Notes: a model not told the origin generated them from the letters alone. DNA of 57,163 nt from CAZBWE01 sp964495465 (GCA_964495465.1 CAZBWE010000004.1:1-57163), one strand, 5' to 3'; shown: positions 7,522-15,591, numbered from the stretch's first letter. A program made the numbers and translations.

Positions 7522-8817
7522 TTAAGAGCAGCGAACTACCCTTTCCCTGCCACCCATATATGTGCGGAGCACTGTCGGAATAGTTATTGAACCATCAGAG
7601 TTTTGGTAGAGTTCTAATAAGGGGATGAGTATTCTTGGGCTTGCGATGACGGTGTTATTTAAGGTATGGCAGAACTGGATTTTCGATTTTCGATTTTCGA
7701 TTTTCGATTTATCATCTTTGTATCGCAGGTTCAATCGGCGGGCCTGAAATTCGTAGAATTTACTTGCGCTGTGGGTCTCGCAGTAATTTCCTCGAGAAGG
7801 CATCCAGGCCTCAATGTCATATTTTTTGGCCTGGCCCCGGCCTAAATCGCCCGTGCAGACATTAACTACTCGATAAGGCAGCTCCAGGGCCTGCATAACG
7901 GCCTCGGCGTTGGCTAAAATCTCCTCGTGAAATTTATTGCTCTCTTCGATGCTGTTTTTGCAGATGACCACCTGCTCAATCTTGTCGAACTGGTGAATTC
8001 TATACAGGCCGTAGGTGTCCTTGCCGGCTGCACCTGCTTCACGCCGAAAACAGGTCGATAAGGCCACGTATTTTAAGGGCAGCTCATCAGCGGTTAAAAG
8101 CTCGCCCATTCTATAAGCTGTCAACGGCACTTCGGCTGTGCCGGCCAAGTTGAGATTGTCCCTTTCCATTTGGTAGGTCTGTTCCTCAGAGCCGGGGAAA
8201 AAACCGGTGCCTGTCATTGCTTCATCCTTCATAAGCACAGGCACCGACATCGGCACATATCCTTTGCCGACCATAAAGTCCATTGCGAAACGCAGGACGG
8301 CCCAGTGAAGTAAGGCGCCATCGCCTTTTAAGATGTAGTTTCTTGTGCCGGCTAACTTGACTCCGCGCTCGATATCTATGATGCCGAGGGCTGTTCCCAA
8401 TTGGACGTGGTCTTTGGGCTCGAAATCAAACTTTCGAATCTCGCCCTCTTTTCTTATTTCAACATTTTCCGTATCGTCTTTGCCGACAGGGACACCATCA
8501 TCGACCGGCTGAGGGACTTGCAGCATAAGCTCATCAAATTCCGGCTGAAGCTTTTTAAGGTTTTCGTTATGCTCAGCCTCCTGCTGTTTCAAGTCCGAAA
8601 GCTTGTTTAACGCGGACTGCTTCTCATTACCGGAGAGATTGGGAATCGATTTACCGATTTTATTTTTTTCGGTGGTTATATCCTGCAGGTGCTGCTTCGC
8701 CTGCTTTAAAACAGAGTCGACTTCAAGTAATCTGTCGATATCAGCATCAAAGCCCTTTGTCTTGCAGGCGTCTTTGAATCTTTCAGGATTTTCTCTTATA
8801 TGTTTAATATCGAGCAT
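7522..8817 (-). CDS. serS: serine--tRNA ligase
   Basis: A 431-residue class II aminoacyl-tRNA synthetase that charges tRNA-Ser. The N-terminal coiled-coil arm (about 30-110) and catalytic core are present, including TGTGFFPGSEEQTY, the AEVPLTA motif, CFRREAGAAGKDTYGLYRIHQF (motif 2, about residue 265) and VLRTYMGG near the C-terminus. Between LRYKDD and the QFCHTLN motif there are about six or seven extra residues (KSKIENRKSKI), encoded by four perfect ttttcga heptamers at 7680-7707. The catalytic motifs are otherwise intact, so the enzyme should be functional. Confidence 0.96.
   Translation of the reverse strand: MLDIKHIRENPERFKDACKTKGFDADIDRLLEVDSVLKQAKQHLQDITTEKNKIGKSIPNLSGNEKQSALNKLSDLKQQEAEHNENLKKLQPEFDELMLQVPQPVDDGVPVGKDDTENVEIRKEGEIRKFDFEPKDHVQLGTALGIIDIERGVKLAGTRNYILKGDGALLHWAVLRFAMDFMVGKGYVPMSVPVLMKDEAMTGTGFFPGSEEQTYQMERDNLNLAGTAEVPLTAYRMGELLTADELPLKYVALSTCFRREAGAAGKDTYGLYRIHQFDKIEQVVICKNSIEESNKFHEEILANAEAVMQALELPYRVVNVCTGDLGRGQAKKYDIEAWMPSRGNYCETHSASKFYEFQARRLNLRYKDDKSKIENRKSKIQFCHTLNNTVIASPRILIPLLELYQNSDGSITIPTVLRTYMGGRERVVRCS
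7680..7707 (-). repeat. four perfect 7-bp repeats inside serS
   Basis: ttttcga is repeated four times without error in the serS coding region, producing the KSKIENRKSKI insertion before motif 3. Perfect identity between units suggests recent expansion. Confidence 0.93.
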
Positions 8818-8834
8818 AATTCGTATTGTGCAAA

Positions 8835-8853
8835 CCGGCGGTGAAACCGCCGG
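8835..8853. repeat. perfect 8-bp hairpin with GAA triloop between serS and the ketosynthase
   Basis: ccggcggt / accgccgg with a 3-nt loop gaa, in the 43-bp spacer between the end of the ketosynthase gene and the serS start. There is no convincing T tract on either side, so it is more likely a dispersed hairpin repeat than an intrinsic terminator, though it could attenuate read-through into serS. Confidence 0.6.
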
Positions 8854-8860
8854 CTAAATA

Positions 8861-10165
8861 CTATTCATATCTTTTTACAATTACAACATTATTTTGTCCG
8901 CCGAAGCCGAAGGATTCATTCATAGCGATATTTACAGCGGCTTTTCTGGGCTTGTTCGGGACATAATCCAGGTCAAGCTCAGGGTCGGGGTCTGTCAGAT
9001 TTATTGTCGGCGGCAATATATTATCCCGTATCGCCAGGACGCAGGTAATCAGCTCGGAAGCTCCGGTCGCAGCAATTAAATGGCCGAACATACTCTTAAC
9101 GCTGCTGGCGGGAGTGTTTTTCGCTTCTTCCCGGAAAACGGCTTTGATTGCTTTTGTTTCTATAGAGTCGTTCTCGACTGTGCTCGTGCCGTGGGTGTTG
9201 ATATAATCGACGTCCCTGTAACTTATACCGGCGTCGGCAAGTGCGGTGTTCATTGCTGCAATAGCACCTCTTGCTTCCTCGTGCATATCTGTAACGCGGA
9301 ATGCGTCGGCAGTCGAGCCGAAGCCGATGACTTCAGCTAATATTTTAACGCCTCTTTTTCCAGCAGAGGTAAGAGATTCGAGGATAAGGATAGCAGAACC
9401 TTCACCAAGGATAAAGCCGTCCCTGCTGGCTGAGAACGGCCTGGAAGCAGTTTCGGGGCTGTCGTTTCTTGTCGATAGGGCGGTGAGGCGGTTAAAGCCG
9501 GTAAGGCCCAGCGGATGTATCATCGAGTGCGCTCCGCCGACAATCATAATATCCACATCGCCCCTGCGAATAAGCATCATTGATTCGCCGATTGCTTGTG
9601 TGCTGGCGGCGCAAGCGGTGAGACAACTTCTGGTCGGGCCACGTGCGCCGGTGAGCAGTACGACGTGAGCGGCAGGCATATTCGGCTCCTGCTCAAGCTC
9701 GCGTATCGGGTCCATCCTGCCAAAGGCAACCTCGGCCCATTTCCCCCAGTCCATTTCGTTTTTATCTGTGCTCCATGCTTTTACTAATGCGTCAAAGAAT
9801 ACGTCATTATCGACAGAGCCCTCGCCGGCTCCGAGGTAGATGCCCATCCTGTTTCTATCAATGCCGTCACTCGGACGGTCGGTTTCAATATCAATTCCCG
9901 CCTGTTTGCAGGCCTGAGCGGCGGCGCCTATTGCGAAGGCGGAGCCGCGATTGCAGTGCTTGTGCAAATCCGGATTCTTTGTATATTTCACAAAGTCGTA
10001 ATCCTTGACCTCTGCATCAAACGTAGTCGGAAACGTCGAGGCATCGAAAATGGTATTTTTGGCTACACCGCTTTTGCACGACAGGATATTCTTCCAGAGG
10101 GTTTCAACATCATTACCCAAAGGGCAGACGATTCCCATTCCGGTTATGACGATTCGCTCAGCCAT
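8861..10165 (-). CDS. beta-ketoacyl-ACP synthase (FabF-like), intact active site
   Basis: A 434-residue thiolase-fold condensing enzyme that elongates acyl chains on an acyl carrier protein with malonyl-ACP. The full Cys-His-His triad is present: Cys185 in CLTACAAS, His325 in NTHGTST and His362 in KSMFGHLIAATG. Residues of roughly 115-165 form an extra segment compared with ordinary FabF. It is the last gene of the dehydratase-ACP-dehydratase-KS-KS series and precedes serS. With the paralog at 10695 it probably forms a specialised condensing pair; whether it makes ordinary fatty acids or a polyene-like product cannot be told. Confidence 0.9.
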   Translation of the reverse strand: MAERIVITGMGIVCPLGNDVETLWKNILSCKSGVAKNTIFDASTFPTTFDAEVKDYDFVKYTKNPDLHKHCNRGSAFAIGAAAQACKQAGIDIETDRPSDGIDRNRMGIYLGAGEGSVDNDVFFDALVKAWSTDKNEMDWGKWAEVAFGRMDPIRELEQEPNMPAAHVVLLTGARGPTRSCLTACAASTQAIGESMMLIRRGDVDIMIVGGAHSMIHPLGLTGFNRLTALSTRNDSPETASRPFSASRDGFILGEGSAILILESLTSAGKRGVKILAEVIGFGSTADAFRVTDMHEEARGAIAAMNTALADAGISYRDVDYINTHGTSTVENDSIETKAIKAVFREEAKNTPASSVKSMFGHLIAATGASELITCVLAIRDNILPPTINLTDPDPELDLDYVPNKPRKAAVNIAMNESFGFGGQNNVVIVKRYE

Positions 10166-10204
10166 TTATTATTCCTTTTTAACATTATTCATTAAGATAT
10201 TTTT

Positions 10205-10246
10205 GAATAATGAATATCCAACAAGGAATATCGAATGTCGAAGGAA
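10205..10246. repeat. left border of four-helix cassette 2 (7-bp period)
   Basis: Heptamers gaataat, gaatatc, caacaag, gaatatc, gaatgtc, gaaggaa run in register. They match, unit by unit, the reverse complement of the right border (10659-10700). The tract ends 6 bp before the stop codon of the minus-strand four-helix gene. Confidence 0.88.
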
Positions 10247-10252
10247 AACAAA

Positions 10253-10666
10253 TTAGGTTTCTTTGCTTTTCGATATCTTGTTTTTTTCGGCTGTTTTTAC
10301 ACTCGTTACAAAAATCGAAATTAACTCATCACATTCCTTTAACAGGTATTCTACTTCCAGGGCGTTTTTTGCCAAGCGTTTACGCTGGATTAACTTAAGC
10401 CATATTTTTGTCTCACGAAGTTCTTTGAGTACTATCTTGATTTTATGAACGAAATCTTTGCGTGATTCAGCACTCTGTGCCTCGCCATAATTAGGTGCAC
10501 CAGCTGTTCCACAACGCAGCAGCTGACCTGATATATGGTTCCCGGCACGTGTTTGAGGTAAGGCCTCAGCTACGTTTATTATACGAACAGCGAAGTTAAT
10601 TAAGCGCTCTTCAAGATCATATTTCCTGTTCTCACTCTTCTTTTTTTCTTCCTTTTCCTTCATCAT
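10253..10666 (-). CDS. four-helix-bundle protein, 23S rRNA IVP family, copy 2
   Basis: About 137 residues from ATG 10666; an upstream TTG at 10684 would translate the border repeat, so I did not use it. Family hallmarks are the helix LINFAVRIINVAEALPQ, the motif RCGTAGAPNYGEAQSAESRKDF and the helix KIKIVLKELRETKIWLKLI. It is a distant paralog of the gene at 2242. It is inserted between two co-directional ketosynthase genes and bounded by 7-bp period inverted repeats. Function is unknown; family members form oligomeric basic helical bundles thought to bind nucleic acids. Confidence 0.88.
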   Translation of the reverse strand: MMKEKEEKKKSENRKYDLEERLINFAVRIINVAEALPQTRAGNHISGQLLRCGTAGAPNYGEAQSAESRKDFVHKIKIVLKELRETKIWLKLIQRKRLAKNALEVEYLLKECDELISIFVTSVKTAEKNKISKSKET

Positions 10667-10700
10667 TCGAAATTCAGTGTTCAATATTCGATATTCAATT
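10659..10700. repeat. right border of four-helix cassette 2 (7-bp period)
   Basis: Heptamers ttcgaaa, ttcagtg, ttcaata, ttcgata, ttcaatt (10666-10700), preceded by ccttcatca-type sequence. Its reverse complement aligns heptamer by heptamer with 10205-10246, ending in the shared gaagg. It overlaps the start codon of the four-helix gene on one side and lies within the stop-codon region of the ketosynthase gene on the other. Confidence 0.88.
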
Positions 10701-12008
10701 AGGTCGTTTCAATACCACTGCGGCGGTTTGACCGCCGTAGGTATAACTGCAGCACAAGATGAAACGAAGCTCTCTCTGCTGAGATTGATTTACAATATTC
10801 AGGTTGCAGCCATCGGCTTTTTTGTCGCAATTCTTCGCAGCGGGGATTTTGCCTTCTTTCATCGTGCAAACAGCGACGATAACATCGAGTGCGCCAGCGG
10901 CGGCGCCGGTATTACTGAGCATACTTTTTGTTGGCCAGACGGGGACCTTAGCTGCCGTACTACCGAGAACAGCTTGAATTGCCTTTGCTTCAGCCAAATC
11001 GTCGGCTGCAATGCCGGTGCCGTGCGGGATAATCAGGTCTAAATCATCCGGCTGAATATGAGCATCTGCGAGAGCTTTTTCTATCGCTATTCGAATGCCT
11101 CTGCCATAAGGTTCGAGATGTTCGTATGCGGGATTGATATTATTACTGCTGCCGGAACCGGCAATTTCAGCGTAAATTTTTGCGCCGCGACTTTTAGCGT
11201 TCTCCAAACTTTCAAGGACAACTACGCCTGCTGCCTCGCCAAAGACAGAGCCCTTTGCATCAGCGTCGAACGGTCTGCAGGCCAACGCCGGGTCATCATT
11301 ATTTTCGGAAGTTGTCCTTTTCAACAGGCATTGGCGAATCATAACGATAGGATTTACCTTTGCTTCAGCACCGCCTGCAAGGGCAATGTCACTGTCGCCG
11401 CGAGCGATAATATGAGAAGCTTCGCCTATGGCCAGATGTGCAGATGCCTCGGCGCAGGTGATAGAATTGCTGGGCCCCCTGATATCGTGAATGATGCCTA
11501 TATGGCAGGCGAGCATATTGGGAAGGTATTTCAATAACCATAAAGGCGTTACCATTTCGAGGCCGTCTTTGCCCCATTTGCGGATGTCAAACTTGCCATC
11601 GGTGATGCTTGCAGCCACAGCGGGAGCAAGCTCAACTAAATCACAACTGATAAGGCCGGCACCGAGATTTATAGCTGCACGCTCCGGATTGATGTTGACT
11701 TTTTCCGGGTCGATTGCCTTTGTTACAAAACCGCTGTCTGCAAGGGCTTCGCCGGCTGCTATGACCGACAGCTCGATGTCCCTTGACATCAGCTTGGTGG
11801 CCTTGCGATAAAACTTCGGGACGTATTGCTGAATTTTATATTCGGGGACCTGTCCTGCTATTTTGCAGCTAAAGCCGACAGGGTCAAACGCGGTGATTTT
11901 GCTTATCCCGCACCTGCCGGCGCAAAGGCCATCCCACATATCACCAACAGTTAATCCGAGCGGGCTTATTGCCCCCAAGCCGGTTATTACTACTGGAGAT
12001 GAACTCAT
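10695..12008 (-). CDS. beta-ketoacyl synthase homologue with His-to-Asn change in the active site
   Basis: A 437-residue FabF-like protein, paralogous to the gene at 8861. Cys185 (SITCAEAS) and His329 (PHGTG) are present, but the second catalytic histidine, normally in KSMxGH, is replaced: the motif reads KSMLSNTGAAAG with Asn366. In type II polyketide systems altered ketosynthase partners act as chain-length factors, but those typically lose the Cys, so the analogy is loose. The start overlaps the upstream dehydratase gene by 4 bp, implying coupled translation. It may form a heterodimer with the intact ketosynthase; this is inference. Confidence 0.86.
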   Translation of the reverse strand: MSSSPVVITGLGAISPLGLTVGDMWDGLCAGRCGISKITAFDPVGFSCKIAGQVPEYKIQQYVPKFYRKATKLMSRDIELSVIAAGEALADSGFVTKAIDPEKVNINPERAAINLGAGLISCDLVELAPAVAASITDGKFDIRKWGKDGLEMVTPLWLLKYLPNMLACHIGIIHDIRGPSNSITCAEASAHLAIGEASHIIARGDSDIALAGGAEAKVNPIVMIRQCLLKRTTSENNDDPALACRPFDADAKGSVFGEAAGVVVLESLENAKSRGAKIYAEIAGSGSSNNINPAYEHLEPYGRGIRIAIEKALADAHIQPDDLDLIIPHGTGIAADDLAEAKAIQAVLGSTAAKVPVWPTKSMLSNTGAAAGALDVIVAVCTMKEGKIPAAKNCDKKADGCNLNIVNQSQQRELRFILCCSYTYGGQTAAVVLKRPN

Positions 12009-12511
12009 GACTTTGCCTCCGTTGGAGAACTTTCGGAGCCGGTGCTATCTATCAGAACGTCTCTTAGAAGCGACTCGAACATACCTGTAAAAACAAAGTT
12101 TTCATCGGGAAATTTTTTGCCCGCGAGATTCTGATCTATATGGCTGAACATCAAATCAATCTCGGCGACTAATTTATCGGCACAGGTAATTTTACCGGTT
12201 GTGCTTGCCGCCTCCGGAGTAATAGATTCAATTTCAGCATCCAAGATTATCGTATCGCCCGGCTTTACATAGTGGAAAAAGACGGCCTTTTTTACCTTAG
12301 CGAGAATGACCTTCTCCTTGAATTTTTTTGCCTCGCCGACGAGTATCCCGGCTGTTTGTGCCATTGCTTCAATCATTAATGACTCCGGCATTACAGGAAA
12401 ACCAGGAAAGTGGTCGTGCAAATGTTCTTCTGCAAGGGTTACATTCTTTAGGGCAACAGCACTTTTGCCGCTTTGAAACTCAATAAATTTATCTATCCAA
12501 ATCCAGCGCAT
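12005..12511 (-). CDS. 3-hydroxyacyl-ACP dehydratase, FabZ-like (hot-dog fold)
   Basis: 168 residues. The FabZ active-site helix region reads HDHFPGFPVMPESLMIEAMAQ-like, with the catalytic His in DHFPGFP and the Glu in MIEAMAQ, so dehydration of 3-hydroxyacyl-ACP is likely. The C-terminus carries a short extension beyond usual FabZ. It overlaps the downstream ketosynthase start by 4 bp. Its start codon lies 17 bp from a 22-bp perfect palindrome (12528-12549), a possible operator. Confidence 0.88.
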   Translation of the reverse strand: MRWIWIDKFIEFQSGKSAVALKNVTLAEEHLHDHFPGFPVMPESLMIEAMAQTAGILVGEAKKFKEKVILAKVKKAVFFHYVKPGDTIILDAEIESITPEAASTTGKITCADKLVAEIDLMFSHIDQNLAGKKFPDENFVFTGMFESLLRDVLIDSTGSESSPTEAKS

Positions 12512-12527
12512 ATTAAGACTGATTTTT

Positions 12528-12549
12528 GTTTTGTTATATATAACAAAAC
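12528..12549. promoter_or_regulatory. 22-bp perfect palindrome upstream of the FabZ-like gene, candidate operator
   Basis: Two 11-bp half-sites, gttttgttata and tataacaaaac, abut without a gap. A third copy of the half-site tataacaaaac is at 12575-12585. The position, 17 bp upstream of the dehydratase start, and the repeated half-site suggest binding by a dimeric regulator. It is A/T-rich and lacks a following T run in the direction of transcription, so a terminator is less likely. Confidence 0.5.
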
Positions 12550-12608
12550 GAGTGTGCCACCTATATTAAGAGTCTATAACAAAACCTAAAATAACTTTAG
12601 CGAAATTA

Positions 12609-12640
<32 letters not shown>

Positions 12641-12731
12641 AATAATGGGTAGTTTTGTTGCAGGCATTAAGTAAGCGGCAGGTTGAGATGTAACAATCCT
12701 GCCGCTAACGTTCAAAGCAGACCATATACTA

Positions 12732-13127
12732 TCAAGCAGCATTTACTTTAGACTCGATGTAGTTTATGATTGCACCGACAGTAAACAAATCGCCTAACTT
12801 ATTAATATCAGGGTCGTTTTCAAATGCTGAGATGTCGATGTGCGGTATTTTTTGGCGCAGCTCATTCAGCCCTGCCTCAGTCAATTTGCCGTTGCTGACA
12901 AAACCGGAATTGTTCATCAGCGTATCAGCAGGAAATAATTCTTCCCTCGGGATTTTTATTCCGAACGCTTTCTCCAAACGAAAAACTATGTCCAAGAAGT
13001 CGATGCTTTCTGCTCCCAAATCCCTCATCAGGACTGCCTCATCGGTAACCTCATCCTCGTCAACTCCTAACGCATCGACCATGACTTCCTGAACCTTGTC
13101 GAATACTTCATCCCGACTCATTGTCAT
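12732..13127 (-). CDS. acyl carrier protein with a long internal insertion
   Basis: 131 residues from ATG 13127, preceded by gggag at 8 nt; an upstream ATG at 13142 adds five residues. The phosphopantetheine site is Ser41 in the GAESIDFLD motif. A normal ACP is about 80 residues; here about 45 extra residues (around 60-110, FPADTLMNNSGFVSNG onward) separate the recognition helix from the last helix. The gene is flanked by two dehydratases and followed by two ketosynthases, so it is probably the dedicated carrier of this module. Confidence 0.9.
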   Translation of the reverse strand: MTMSRDEVFDKVQEVMVDALGVDEDEVTDEAVLMRDLGAESIDFLDIVFRLEKAFGIKIPREELFPADTLMNNSGFVSNGKLTEAGLNELRQKIPHIDISAFENDPDINKLGDLFTVGAIINYIESKVNAA

Positions 13128-13178
13128 ATTTTTATCTCCCATTATCCTGGCCTTGTAATAATCCTTTCTTTACAATGG

Positions 13179-13646
13179 TCATTGCCATAACAATTTCCAG
13201 CGTTTTTTCATATTCTCGATGACTCTGGCGTCAATATCAGCCAAAGCGGAATTTTCGTCAGCAAGGTTAAAGTGCCTCAGACCGAACCTTGCTTCCACGA
13301 TTAGTTCATCTGCAGATGAACCAAAGCCGCTAAAACTGCTGATGTTCTCATCAATGGTTTTGGCCTGAACAGTATATTCTATCTGGCCGCCCGGAGCCAA
13401 AAAGCTTTTATATTTTACATTTTTTGCGTGTTCAAGCAAGAGAATACTGTGGGCAAAATTTTCCGCCTCCCGAACCAGCCAGGAAGCCGATTCAATCAGT
13501 CCTTCCAGCAGTAATACGCCGGGCAGGACCGGAAATGTCGGAAAATGGTCAGCCAGATATTCCTCAGCTAAGGAAACGCTTTTGATCGCCTTTATTTCCT
13601 TGCCGCTATCAAGCGAAACAACTTTGTCGATAAGTATAAATCGCAT
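13179..13646 (-). CDS. second FabZ-like hot-dog dehydratase
   Basis: 155 residues, similar in plan to the gene at 12005. The active-site region reads DHFPTFPVLPGVLLLEGLIE, with the His and Glu positions of FabZ retained. It is the first gene of the minus-strand acyl-chain module. A 7-bp period tract (13651-13671) lies directly before its start codon. Two dehydratases with two ketosynthases and one ACP are reminiscent of polyene-type type II systems, but no ketoreductase is present in the window. Confidence 0.86.
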   Translation of the reverse strand: MRFILIDKVVSLDSGKEIKAIKSVSLAEEYLADHFPTFPVLPGVLLLEGLIESASWLVREAENFAHSILLLEHAKNVKYKSFLAPGGQIEYTVQAKTIDENISSFSGFGSSADELIVEARFGLRHFNLADENSALADIDARVIENMKKRWKLLWQ

Positions 13647-13650
13647 AATT

Positions 13651-13671
13651 TAGTTCATAGTTCGTAGTTTT
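13651..13671. repeat. short 7-bp period tract upstream of the second dehydratase
   Basis: tagttca, tagttcg, tagtttt in register, then decaying (ttcgttca). It begins 5 bp from the dehydratase start codon, in the likely leader. The rest of the spacer to 13927 has no recognisable gene. Confidence 0.6.
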
Positions 13672-13927
13672 TTCGTTCATATTACTTAGCCAGCCACAGC
13701 GTCGGCTGACTTGCCACACGGTGAGTAAGATATACGAAGCACAACTGTTTTTCCAGTCTTTTTTCGCTTTTTTGTTATTCTTGGACAGAGCGTTTCCGTG
13801 CCGGTGATGGCTAAACAGATAAAAGTATTAAGATTGTGGTTTGTTTTAATCGTTTTCATTAAGGCACTAAAAAGTTCAGATGCATTTTTATTTGCGACTT
13901 GGTGTCTTAGTGGCTATACTTTTTATT

Positions 13928-14392
13928 ATGAATGTTCGAAGTGCGAAAATATCGGATGTCGAGTCAATATATTCTTTAGTCAATGACTATGCAGAGCAAG
14001 AAAAGATGCTGTTTCGGCCAATGGCTGATATCTATAAAAACCTGCAGGCCTTCACTGTGGCTGAGATTGACGGCAATATAATCGGATGCTGTGCGTTAGA
14101 GGTAATCTGGTCGGATTTGGCGGAAATAAAATCGCTGGCAGTCGATGAAAACCATAAGAATCAGGGAATTGGGAAATCGCTTGTTGCTGCGGCGTTTGAA
14201 CAGGCAGCAAGACTTGGGTTGCTGAAAGTCTTTGCCTTGACAATGGATCCCGGATTCTTTGAAAAACTCGGCTTTGAAGTTATTGAAAAAGATAAGCTGC
14301 CGATGAAGGTCTGGAGCGACTGCGCCAGATGCCCAAAACAGCAAAACTGCGATGAAAAAGCAGTTATAAAAACCGTGCCTCGTGTCCCGTGA
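13928..14392 (+). CDS. GNAT N-acetyltransferase, short ArgA-like
   Basis: 154 residues from ATG 13928; an upstream ATG at 13880 would add an unconserved hydrophobic leader. The acetyl-CoA loop is visible as VDENHKNQGIGKSL at about residue 75, followed by the FFEKLGFEVIEKDKLPMKVW and CARCPKQQNC signatures typical of stand-alone N-acetylglutamate synthase-like proteins. It probably makes N-acetylglutamate, the first step of arginine synthesis, complementing argG. The final codons (PRVP) and the stop lie inside a 7-bp period array (14374-14415). Confidence 0.82.
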   Translation: MNVRSAKISDVESIYSLVNDYAEQEKMLFRPMADIYKNLQAFTVAEIDGNIIGCCALEVIWSDLAEIKSLAVDENHKNQGIGKSLVAAAFEQAARLGLLKVFALTMDPGFFEKLGFEVIEKDKLPMKVWSDCARCPKQQNCDEKAVIKTVPRVP

Positions 14393-14415
14393 CACGTGAC
14401 ACGAGCGACGAGTTG
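14374..14415. repeat. 7-bp period array spanning the stop codon of the acetyltransferase
   Basis: Six heptamers: cgtgcct, cgtgtcc, cgtgaca, cgtgaca, cgagcga, cgagttg. The array also folds, as cgtgtc (14381-14386) pairs with gacacg (14391-14396). It fills the gap between two convergent genes and could serve as a bidirectional transcription end, but no T run supports an intrinsic terminator. Confidence 0.85.
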
Positions 14416-14421
14416 CGAAAA

Positions 14422-15384
14422 TTATCCTACCTGTCGGCGCTGGAAGAGGGCAATGGCCAAGGCGAGAATACCTATCGTATAGCACAAGGCATAAGAAGCG
14501 GTTACCAATATGTATTTTATAGGGACCTCGCTGCCTTCATAAATGGCATCGCTTATCCAGAAAATCTGTAAATTTGGTACCAGAAAATAACAAATTTTTG
14601 CCCACAAGGTTGTTTTTGCAAGGTCTCCAAAAGCCCAGTCGCTAATAATACCCAGAAGAAAAATTCCTATGCAGGCAGAGAGCGTTACGACTATGTTAAA
14701 TCTGGCTGAAAGAGCCACTGCCAGGGCAACGATGATAATTGCAGCCAACAGCAATAATACCGCACCATAAACATCCAGCGCATTTATAGCATTTTCCTTT
14801 GGATTGAATTGCCATTTTTTGTCAATAAAAACTAAAAACACAATACCAGCCGTGGCAAATATGGCTGTCAGCACAATAGCAGTTGAAGAAAATTTCCAGT
14901 CATAAGCATAGTTGAAAAAAGCACTTAGCAGAAAGACAGCGACAACAATAACCGCCGCCGTGGCTATGACCGTCCAGTCGTGCGGGTCATTTACTGTTTC
15001 AAGAACTCCGTGCCTGATTGCCATAAGAAGGGCGATAGTGCAAATATAGTGCGCCAGGATAACAGCAGCGGCCACACCCAGAAACTTTGCGACAATAAAT
15101 ATGGGACGTTGGACGGGCTTGCTGAGTACGACAGTTATCGTCTTATTTTCAATTTCCTTGGCCACGGCCCCGGAAGCGGAAAATATTGCTATGAACAAAC
15201 TTGTCAGAAATAACGTAGATAACCCTAACTCGCGCAAGAGCTTATTGTCGTCGCTCATTGTGTACATCGCCAAAGACGGGCTTAAAAAGAACAAAACCAA
15301 AGCAGAAACAATAATTATGGCATAGACCGGTTGTCTGAGAGTTTCTATGAAAGTATTTTTTGCTATTGAAAATAATTTATACAT
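14422..15384 (-). CDS. ABC-2 type transporter permease
   Basis: About 320 residues from ATG 15384 (MYKLFSIAKNTF); an upstream in-frame ATG at 15447 adds 21 residues of doubtful value. Six or more hydrophobic helices are seen. The segment EIENKTITVVLSKPVQRPIFIVAKFLGV is the ABC-2 permease hallmark that also occurs in the permease at 23116. No ATPase lies next to it; the ATPase at 21876 could serve both, which is speculation. Substrate unknown. Confidence 0.82.
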   Translation of the reverse strand: MYKLFSIAKNTFIETLRQPVYAIIIVSALVLFFLSPSLAMYTMSDDNKLLRELGLSTLFLTSLFIAIFSASGAVAKEIENKTITVVLSKPVQRPIFIVAKFLGVAAAVILAHYICTIALLMAIRHGVLETVNDPHDWTVIATAAVIVVAVFLLSAFFNYAYDWKFSSTAIVLTAIFATAGIVFLVFIDKKWQFNPKENAINALDVYGAVLLLLAAIIIVALAVALSARFNIVVTLSACIGIFLLGIISDWAFGDLAKTTLWAKICYFLVPNLQIFWISDAIYEGSEVPIKYILVTASYALCYTIGILALAIALFQRRQVG

Positions 15385-15591
15385 TGGCCTTTGCCCGTTT
15401 TCAGCAACTATGTGGACAACCGCTGTGGGATATCGGCCCGGTTTCAAGGTTTAATTTTTTCATAATTGTACCTATACTTAAATATTGTTTATTGTTATAT
15501 TACACAACTTACCAATTGTAAAGAGCTTATATAATACTGGATTATACTGTTTTTGATGTATTTTGTTCAAAAAGCAATACAGGGATAGAAA

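Noticed and set aside
10721..10737. Perfect hairpin cggcggt-ttg-accgccg
   Set aside because: It lies in the conserved C-terminal Gly-Gly-Gln-Thr-Ala-Ala segment of the ketosynthase, so codon choice at conserved residues explains it.
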